DNA from: Gammaproteobacteria bacterium
GTDB taxonomy: Bacteria; Pseudomonadota; Gammaproteobacteria; Enterobacterales; Alteromonadaceae
Length of the DNA stretch: 5,048 nt
Direction of reading: 5' to 3'
NCBI GenBank assembly: GCA_027484495.1
Contig: JAIXSW010000577.1
Coordinates: 1 to 5,048 of the forward strand
The notes beneath the pieces were generated by a model. It did no database searches, was not told the origin of the DNA, and saw only the letters and a list, made by a program, of their open reading frames with translations. Shown piece by piece: positions 1 to 5,048 of this stretch (position 1 is the first letter of the stretch; each line of letters opens with the position of its first letter). Made by a program: the position numbers and the translations under genes.

Positions 1-8
1 ATGGTCAT
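1..8 (-). CDS. mutL: Probable start of mutL (only the first 8 bases present)
   Basis: On the minus strand the amiB stop codon TGA (7-5) overlaps an ATG (8-6) in the arrangement ATGA, and the reading continues ATG ACC AT to the window edge, giving Met-Thr-(Ile or Met). In many gammaproteobacteria the gene directly after amiB is mutL, the DNA mismatch-repair ATPase, whose N-terminus is often Met-x-Ile. The call rests on gene order and the start/stop overlap alone; fewer than three codons are visible, so the sequence cannot prove the identity. Confidence 0.4.
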
Positions 9-1489
9 GATTGCGGCACCCGCAGGGTCTGACCGATGCGGATATTATCAGACTTCAGTTGATTGATCTGGCGCAGCCGCGACATCGGCACTCCGTATTT
101 GCGTGCAAGCATCGACAAGGACTCGCCGGATTTGACTTTATGCGTCACCAGCCTTGCGCTGCCTTCGCTTCGAGCCGGCAGTGCAGGACCCGCGACTGTT
201 GCCATGTTGTTACGCGGGCCCGATACGGTCGGGCTGGACGATGCCGGCAAGCTGGCACTGGCACCGCTACTGCGCGCAGTGGCGGATTCAGCCGGCATCT
301 GCAGGTTACTTTTGCCACGCCACTGCGCGAGCGCACTGTCAGCCGGCGGCGACTGCTGAAAATGTTTTTTCAGCGCGCGAAACATCGCATTGGCCAGCTT
401 TTGCTGGTGCGAGGCAGTTTTCAGTTTTTGCTCTTCATTGTGGTTGGAGATATAGCCGGTTTCTACCAGAATCGATGGGATATCCGGTGCTTTTAACACG
501 CCAAGGCTGGCCGCCTGCGGCTGTTTTTTGTGCAACTTAGTGACACTATCCAGCTCCCGTAATACCGAGGCTGCCACTTCAAAACCGGTCGTCATGGAAT
601 GATTCATCGACAAATCCAGTACCGTCTGCGCCAGATAACGCTCGTTGGCGGAATCCTTAATCACCTCGGCCACACCACCCAGCAATTCTGAATGTTGCTC
701 GGTTTGTTCCATCATCCGGCCAACTTCGGTGGTAGCGCGTTTTAATGACAATACCCAGACCGATGCGCCACTGGCTTTGCGGTTTTCTGCCGCGTCGGCG
801 TGAATGGATATCAGCAAATCAGCTTGTTTGCTGCGTGCCACATCAGGTCTTTTACTCGGATAAATATAATAATCGCCGGTACGGGTCTGCACCGCTTTGA
901 AACCGGGTTCTTTGTTCAGTAACGCGGCCAGTTTTTCCGCGACAGCCATCGTGATGTGTTTTTCGTAGGTGCCTTTAGGTCCCACGGCACCTGGATCATG
1001 GCCGCCGTGACCGGCATCAATGGCAATAATAATGTCACGGCCACTGCTGCCCGCAGTGCGTCTGGGCTGTGGTGGCGCGACAAAGGCTTTTTCCGCCTGA
1101 ACATCAGTCAGATCAAGCACCAGCCGATGACCATATCGGTCTGAAGGCGGCAATGCAAAAGCTTTTTCTGTGGATTCCCGGGTTAAATCCAGCAACACGC
1201 GGATGGAAGTTTTGCCTGCGACTTTTTGCACCCGGATCGACTTCACCAGTTCCGACGCGCCGGACATTTTGCCCAGTTTAGGCTCACTGACGCCGTCAAT
1301 TTCCAGCGTCACTAACGAACCTTGTTTGGCCAATAAGCGGAACACAGGTTTTTGCTCGACATCAAACACCACGCGCGTACTGTCCGGTGACGGCCAAATC
1401 CGTACGCTGTCGATTTTATTTGCCGCTAAAACGACAAAACTGCAGAGCGTCAGGCACAAGCCTAAGCCAAACATCCGGAAAAAATTCAT
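5..1489 (-). CDS. amiB: N-acetylmuramoyl-L-alanine amidase AmiB (AMIN, Amidase_3 and LysM domains)
   Basis: This is a periplasmic zinc amidase that cuts the amide bond between MurNAc and the stem peptide and helps split septal peptidoglycan during cell division. With the ATG at 1489 it has 494 residues. A signal peptide covers about 1-23 (hydrophobic LGLCLTLCSFVVLA). An AMIN septal-targeting domain lies at about 26-110 and an Amidase_3 catalytic domain at about 152-377. Likely zinc ligands are His161 (in DAGHGG), Glu176 (in TYEKH) and His230 (in SIHAD), with catalytic Glu343 (in ILVETGYIS). The segment at about 255-330 (with QHSELLGG and YLAQTVLDLSMNHS) matches the AmiB inhibitory helix region that LytM factors such as EnvC relieve in E. 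coli. A Ser/Ala/Pro-rich linker (about 378-446) leads to a C-terminal LysM peptidoglycan-binding domain (about 449-492). A TTG nine bases upstream (1498) is an alternative start; I prefer the ATG, which lies one base after the tsaE stop. The catalytic residues are intact. Confidence 0.95.
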   Translation of the reverse strand: MNFFRMFGLGLCLTLCSFVVLAANKIDSVRIWPSPDSTRVVFDVEQKPVFRLLAKQGSLVTLEIDGVSEPKLGKMSGASELVKSIRVQKVAGKTSIRVLLDLTRESTEKAFALPPSDRYGHRLVLDLTDVQAEKAFVAPPQPRRTAGSSGRDIIIAIDAGHGGHDPGAVGPKGTYEKHITMAVAEKLAALLNKEPGFKAVQTRTGDYYIYPSKRPDVARSKQADLLISIHADAAENRKASGASVWVLSLKRATTEVGRMMEQTEQHSELLGGVAEVIKDSANERYLAQTVLDLSMNHSMTTGFEVAASVLRELDSVTKLHKKQPQAASLGVLKAPDIPSILVETGYISNHNEEQKLKTASHQQKLANAMFRALKKHFQQSPPADSALAQWRGKSNLQMPAESATARSSGASASLPASSSPTVSGPRNNMATVAGPALPARSEGSARLVTHKVKSGESLSMLARKYGVPMSRLRQINQLKSDNIRIGQTLRVPQS

Positions 1490-1490
1490 A

Positions 1491-1958
1491 TCAGACAATC
1501 AGTTCCAACATCGCTGCGCCACGTGCCGTCAGTGCGTTGATTTGCAACTGACGGGCCGAAGCGCTGGTTATTTTCAATTGCAGGTCCAAATCAGGCACCG
1601 GCAATAAAGGCTGGCCACGCTCGGGCCATTCCACCACACATAAATGTTCAGGGGCAAAATAATCGCGGATCCCCATAAACTCGAGTTCTTCCGGATCGTG
1701 CAGCCGGTAAAGGTCAAAATGAAACACTGCCAAAGTATCCAGCTGATAGGTTTCTACCAGGGTATAAGTCGGGCTTTTGACGTTGCCCTGATGACCCAGC
1801 GCCTGCAACAAATATCGGCTGAAGGTGGTTTTACCCGCTCCCAGATCACCATGCAAATAAATCACCGCACCGTGCCGACAGCTTTGTGCCAGCTTACTTG
1901 CCAGGGTCTTCGTGGCAATTTCATCACTGAGATTTATCTGAAGGGTAAGTCCGGACAT
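1491..1958 (-). CDS. tsaE: tRNA threonylcarbamoyladenosine biosynthesis ATPase TsaE
   Basis: TsaE (formerly YjeE) is the cytoplasmic P-loop ATPase that works with TsaB and TsaD to make the t6A37 modification of ANN-decoding tRNAs; it is essential in many bacteria. The 155-residue product is the usual family length. It shows a Walker A motif GDLGAGKT (37-44), the family segment VKSPTYTLVE (60-69), a Walker B-like FHFDLYRL (79-86, Asp82) and the C-terminal VEWPER motif (109-114). The only early Met is the ATG at 1958; a weak AGG sits 11 bases upstream. The stop TGA is followed after one base by the amiB ATG, so the two genes are almost certainly cotranscribed and may be coupled in translation. 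In E. coli nnr (yjeF) precedes this gene; here it does not, and tsaE is first in the operon, facing away from queG. Confidence 0.95.
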   Translation of the reverse strand: MSGLTLQINLSDEIATKTLASKLAQSCRHGAVIYLHGDLGAGKTTFSRYLLQALGHQGNVKSPTYTLVETYQLDTLAVFHFDLYRLHDPEELEFMGIRDYFAPEHLCVVEWPERGQPLLPVPDLDLQLKITSASARQLQINALTARGAAMLELIV

Positions 1959-2084
1959 GGGCGGTTTGGCCTGTAAAACATCAACACAATGCTAATGCTA
2001 CCAAAATCAACGCGTCAGCACTACCGCGCTGCACATCAGACTGTGTGGTAACATCTGGCGATTGACGACGTTTTATTCTGTGTT
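1959..2084. promoter_or_regulatory. Divergent tsaE/queG intergenic region
   Basis: These 126 bases separate the divergent starts of tsaE (minus) and queG (plus), so promoters for both genes most likely lie here. I could not identify a convincing -35/-10 pair for either. A TTGACG (2062-2067) lies too close to the queG ATG to be the -35 of a promoter upstream of it, and a TATTCT (2074-2079) has no recognisable -35 partner at proper spacing. A short tandem repeat AATGCT-AATGCT (1988-1999) is present. The regulatory role is inferred from geometry only. Confidence 0.4.
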
Positions 2085-3215
2085 ATGACCAACACCAACA
2101 GCACCGACTGGTCCGCACTGGCGGCCGAAATCAAAGACTGGGCCCGGCAACTGGGCTTCAGTGCCTGCGGTATTACCGATACTGACCTGCAAAGCGAAGA
2201 ACCCAGGCTGCAACAATGGCTGGATGCCGGTTTCCATGGCGAGATGGATTATATGGCGTCACATGGCATGATGCGGGCACGGCCGCAGGAATTGCAGCCC
2301 GGCACGCTTCGGGTCATTTCGGTGCGGATGGACTATCTGCCGGCGCAGGCAGGTTTTGCCACCAATCTGGCCGATCCAAATCTCGGCTACATCAGCCGTT
2401 ATGCGCTGGGCCGGGATTATCATAAAGTACTGCGACAACGGCTGAAACAGCTTGGCGAGCGGATTGCGGTCAGAGTCAGCGATTTGGGTTTCCGGCCTTT
2501 TGTTGATTCGGCACCGGTACTGGAACGCCCGCTGGCCGCCAAAGCCGGTCTCGGCTGGGTTGGCAAACATAGTCTGTTACTGAGTGAAGAGGCCGGTTCC
2601 TGGTTTTTCCTCGGCGAACTTCTGGTGAACATTCCACTGCCGATTGACCAGCCGATCGAAAAAGACTGCGGCAACTGTGTTGCCTGTATCACCAGTTGCC
2701 CAACCGGCGCTATCGTGGCGCCTTTTGTGGTCGATGCTCGGCGCTGTATCAGTTACCTGACCATCGAATTAAAGGATGATATTCCGGAAGAATTGCGGCC
2801 GTTGCTCGGCAATCGGATCTACGGTTGCGACGATTGCCAGCTGGTGTGCCCGGTGAACCGCACTGCCCCACTGACGCAGGAAGCTGACTTCCAACGCCGG
2901 CCTCAATGGCGGGACCAGTCATTGCTGCACTTATTCGGCTGGAGCGAAGCCGAGTTCCTGCGACTGACCGAAGGTTCGGCCATTCGCCGGATTGGCTTTC
3001 AGCGCTGGCAACGTAATCTGGCAGTGGCGCTTGGCAATGCACCGCACTCGCCACAAATTCTGCAGGCACTGCAGGATTATCGCGGCGACGCGCTGGTCCA
3101 GCGGCATGTCGACTGGGCGGTGTTACAGCAACAACAAAAAGCTACGCAGGTGCTCAGCCGGGCGCAACAACGCCTGATCCGGATTATTCAGGTCGGTTTG
3201 CCGCGCGACGCCTGA
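2085..3215 (+). CDS. queG: Epoxyqueuosine reductase QueG
   Basis: QueG reduces epoxyqueuosine to queuosine at wobble position 34 of tRNAs with GUN anticodons, the last step of queuosine synthesis. It is a cytoplasmic cobalamin- and [4Fe-4S]-dependent enzyme. The 376 residues match the E. coli protein in length. The N-terminal half carries GFSACGITDTDL (24-35) and HGEMDYM (51-57). Next come DSAPVLERPLA (141-151), whose Asp141 probably corresponds to the family's catalytic acid, and AGLGWVGKHSLLL (154-166). The ferredoxin-like part holds two cysteine clusters: Cys195, Cys198, Cys201, Cys205 (CxxCxxCxxxCP) and Cys221, Cys248, Cys251, Cys255, enough for two [4Fe-4S] clusters. The ATG at 2085 gives the expected N-terminus, although no Shine-Dalgarno sequence is visible before it. 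It is divergent from tsaE, as in E. coli, and its last 32 bases overlap the convergent DUF1289 gene. Confidence 0.96.
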   Translation: MTNTNSTDWSALAAEIKDWARQLGFSACGITDTDLQSEEPRLQQWLDAGFHGEMDYMASHGMMRARPQELQPGTLRVISVRMDYLPAQAGFATNLADPNLGYISRYALGRDYHKVLRQRLKQLGERIAVRVSDLGFRPFVDSAPVLERPLAAKAGLGWVGKHSLLLSEEAGSWFFLGELLVNIPLPIDQPIEKDCGNCVACITSCPTGAIVAPFVVDARRCISYLTIELKDDIPEELRPLLGNRIYGCDDCQLVCPVNRTAPLTQEADFQRRPQWRDQSLLHLFGWSEAEFLRLTEGSAIRRIGFQRWQRNLAVALGNAPHSPQILQALQDYRGDALVQRHVDWAVLQQQQKATQVLSRAQQRLIRIIQVGLPRDA

Positions 3216-3387
3216 GCTGGCTGTCCGCCATCTGTTGTAAACGCTGCTGCGCGCGCTGCAATATTTGCTGCTTTTCCTGCTCATTAGCCTGATGCCAGCC
3301 GGTGATCTCCGGCAATGATCGGCCACAGCCCAGACAAACATCCGCAGGATCCAGACAACAATTGCGGACACACGGCTGCTCGGTCAT
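3184..3387 (-). CDS. DUF1289 family small cysteine-rich protein
   Basis: This 67-residue protein matches the DUF1289 pattern: an N-terminal PCVRNC, then Asp-Pro and an acidic stretch, then CLGCGRSLPEITGW (18-31). Cys6, Cys10, Cys18 and Cys21 form a CxxxC...CxxC set suited to binding a metal, with an extra Cys11 next to Cys10. The C-terminal part (about 35-67) is rich in Gln, Arg and Glu and probably helical. The family has no established function, and metal binding is inferred from cysteine spacing. The ATG overlaps the stop of the upstream GGDEF-EAL gene (ATGA, 3387-3384), with an AGG seven bases before it (3397-3395), so the gene is very likely cotranscribed and translationally coupled. Its 3' end runs 32 bases into the 3' end of queG on the other strand. 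Confidence 0.85.
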   Translation of the reverse strand: MTEQPCVRNCCLDPADVCLGCGRSLPEITGWHQANEQEKQQILQRAQQRLQQMADSQLRRRAANRPE

Positions 3388-5048
3388 ATAAAAGCCTGTG
3401 GTTGTTGTACCAAAGACACAAAATCAGCTGTTGCCAGTGGCCGCGCACAGTAATAACCCTGAATGTAATCGCAGCCGAGTTGCAGCAATAAATCAAACTG
3501 CTCGCGGGTTTCCACCCCTTCCGCCACGACCTGCACATCCAGCACTTTTGCCATATTGATCAACACGGCAACCAAGGCACAGGCTTTATCCTGCTCAGCT
3601 ATATGATTGATAAAACTCTTATCAATTTTAATGAAGTCAACCGGATAGCGGCTCAAGTAATTCAGTGCTGAATAACCGGTACCAAAATCGTCGATGGCCA
3701 ACTTGACACCTTGCTGGTGCAGACTCAGCACGTTGGATTGTTGTACCGACAACGTATCCATAAACACCGATTCGGTGATTTCCAGAATCAATTGTTCTGG
3801 CAGCAAACCAGCGCTACTCAGCTGTGCCAGCCATTCATCGGCGACTTTGCTTTGATTAAACTCCTGGCTACTGCGATTGACTGAGATCTGCAAATCAAGC
3901 CCAAGCTGTTGAAATAGCTGCATATCAGCGATGGCTTGTTGTAAAATCCACTGACCAAGCGGCCGGATGGCACCGGTGCGTTCCGCGACCGGAATAAAGT
4001 CAAAAGGCGAAATCAGGCCGCGCTCCGGATGTTGCCAGCGCACTAAGGCTTCGCCTTTACTGAACCGTCGGGCAGCGACATCAAAAATTGGCTGGTACAC
4101 CAGAAAAAACTGACGCTGTTCGATGCCTTTGAGTATTTCATGGTGCAGGTGGACAAAATGATCGGCTTCTTTTTGCATGCCAGCGTCATAGAAATGAAAA
4201 GTATTGCGGCCCAGATGTTTCGCCGCATACATGGCGCGATCCGCATGTTTTAACAAATCAATCGCCAGCAAACCGTCACTGGGGTAAATCGCTACGCCGA
4301 TACTGGTTGAGATCGACAATGGTGTATTGCGCACCATAAAGGGTGCTTGAAACGATTTTAATAGCGTCTGACAGAAATTCTCGAGCGCTTCGCTCTGGCT
4401 TGACGCCGGCAAGACCAGTACAAACTCATCTCCGCCGGAACGAGCCACCAGCTCTGGCCCATGCAATTGCTCTAATAGCCGGTCCGCAACTAATTGCAGT
4501 AACTGATCACCAGCCGGGTGACCCAGACTTTCGTTGACCTGCTTAAATTCATCCAAATCCAGACTGAGCACGGCTAATTGCGTACGCTGCGCTTTGGCAT
4601 GTTTGAGCATCAGTTCAAGCTGGCCGAGCAGCACAGAACGATTCGCCAAGCCGGTCAGTGGATCAAAACTGGCCTGCCAGGCCACAGTTTGCAGCGCTTG
4701 CTGGCGTTCTTGTGACAAACGCAACAACACATAGAGGCCTGTACTCAGTAAAAAAATAACCAAAATACCAGCCGGTAGAAATAATGCGGGCAGCCCAGCC
4801 AACAGCGGCATATGTTGTTTTGGAAACGCGTGTAAGCGCCAGTGGCCATTAGGCAACCGAATATTGGCGTATACGGACGGCAATCCCTGCAAGACCTGAT
4901 CGCCCCAAAACAGTTCCGGGTTATGCATGTCGCCATCGCGACCAGACAAACCCAGGTAATAATCAGGCTGTAGCTTTTCCAGTTGGGTTTGCTGCAGCAA
5001 ACGTTCCAGTGGGATCACCGCCGCGATGATCCCCCATAACTGTTTATC
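3384..5048 (-). CDS. Membrane-anchored GGDEF-EAL cyclic-di-GMP protein, N-terminus beyond window
   Basis: This is a dual-domain protein that should make and/or degrade cyclic di-GMP at the inner membrane. The frame stays open to the window edge (first visible residues DKQLWGIIAA), so the true start lies outside; 554 residues are visible. Residues 1-75 look like the end of a periplasmic sensor, possibly CHASE-type. A transmembrane helix follows at about 82-109 (LPALFLPAGILVIFLLSTGL). The GGDEF domain (about 128-288) has DPLTGLANR, LDLDEFKQVN and an intact SGGDEF (204-209). Its inhibitory RxxD I-site position reads HGPE (196-199), so product inhibition is probably lost. The EAL domain (about 304-545) keeps EAL (333-335), Asn391, Glu423 (LEITES), Asp453-Asp454 (DDFGTGYS), Lys474, Glu510 (AEGVE) and Gln530, the metal- and substrate-binding set expected of an active phosphodiesterase. 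Both activities therefore look possible; which dominates cannot be read from sequence. The stop overlaps the DUF1289 start. Confidence 0.93.
   Translation of the reverse strand, partial: DKQLWGIIAAVIPLERLLQQTQLEKLQPDYYLGLSGRDGDMHNPELFWGDQVLQGLPSVYANIRLPNGHWRLHAFPKQHMPLLAGLPALFLPAGILVIFLLSTGLYVLLRLSQERQQALQTVAWQASFDPLTGLANRSVLLGQLELMLKHAKAQRTQLAVLSLDLDEFKQVNESLGHPAGDQLLQLVADRLLEQLHGPELVARSGGDEFVLVLPASSQSEALENFCQTLLKSFQAPFMVRNTPLSISTSIGVAIYPSDGLLAIDLLKHADRAMYAAKHLGRNTFHFYDAGMQKEADHFVHLHHEILKGIEQRQFFLVYQPIFDVAARRFSKGEALVRWQHPERGLISPFDFIPVAERTGAIRPLGQWILQQAIADMQLFQQLGLDLQISVNRSSQEFNQSKVADEWLAQLSSAGLLPEQLILEITESVFMDTLSVQQSNVLSLHQQGVKLAIDDFGTGYSALNYLSRYPVDFIKIDKSFINHIAEQDKACALVAVLINMAKVLDVQVVAEGVETREQFDLLLQLGCDYIQGYYCARPLATADFVSLVQQPQAFI

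Noticed and set aside
11..540. Plus-strand open frames opposite the amiB 3' half (for example 11-496 and 154-540)
   Set aside because: They lie antisense to well-supported amiB domains, have low-complexity Arg/Ala/Cys-rich products and match no family I recognise.
378..638. Possible frameshift or insertion behind the Ser/Ala/Pro-rich amiB linker
   Set aside because: The reading frame is continuous from the catalytic domain through the linker to an intact LysM domain; low-complexity linkers are normal in this family.
1170..1607. A 145-codon plus-strand open frame across the amiB/tsaE junction
   Set aside because: It is antisense to two confidently identified genes and its product has no recognisable domain; it is a shadow of their codon use.
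2032..2047. CACA-N6-TGTG inverted repeat in the divergent intergenic region, considered as a CRP-type operator
   Set aside because: The half-sites are in the opposite orientation to the CRP consensus (TGTGA-N6-TCACA) and are too short to separate from chance.
3284..3538. A minus-strand open frame across the GGDEF-EAL/DUF1289 junction
   Set aside because: It is a frame-shifted reading of the EAL C-terminus and the DUF1289 N-terminus, both clear in other frames.
5016..5018. A GTG that could be taken as the start of the GGDEF-EAL gene
   Set aside because: The frame continues upstream to the window edge with sensor-domain-like residues (LWGIIAAV), so this codon is an internal Val and the gene is cut by the window.

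Overview
The window looks like chromosomal housekeeping DNA from a gammaproteobacterium of moderate GC. The best evidence is the gene order. Read on the minus strand it runs tsaE, amiB and then apparently the first bases of mutL, with queG divergent from tsaE. This is the yjeS / yjeE-amiB-mutL neighbourhood known from Escherichia coli and its relatives. The AmiB inhibitory-helix region also resembles that of enteric AmiB. An Alteromonadales/Rheinheimera-like host is my guess only; no 16S rRNA or other taxonomic marker is present.

Layout: (1) Bases 1-1958, minus strand: an operon of tsaE (tRNA t6A modification ATPase) and amiB (periplasmic cell-separation amidase), with one base between the two genes. 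The amiB stop overlaps an ATG at the window edge that is probably the mutL start. (2) Bases 1959-2084: a divergent intergenic region that must serve both tsaE and queG; no convincing promoter boxes could be picked out. (3) Bases 2085-3215, plus strand: queG, epoxyqueuosine reductase. (4) Bases 3184-5048, minus strand: a membrane-anchored GGDEF-EAL cyclic-di-GMP protein, cut off at its N-terminus by the window end, followed by a small DUF1289 cysteine-rich protein. The two overlap by four bases (ATGA), and the small gene's 3' end overlaps the 3' end of queG by 32 bases on the opposite strand.

Functionally, tsaE and queG both act in tRNA anticodon-loop modification (t6A37 and queuosine34), amiB in septal peptidoglycan splitting, and the GGDEF-EAL protein in second-messenger signalling. 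The coding regions are tightly packed; I saw no RNA genes, mobile elements, CRISPR arrays or long repeats. I did not find a previously undescribed system. The points most worth checking are the coupling of the DUF1289 gene to the GGDEF-EAL gene, the degenerate I-site of the GGDEF domain, the absence of nnr (yjeF) from its usual place before tsaE, and the overlapping convergent 3' ends.
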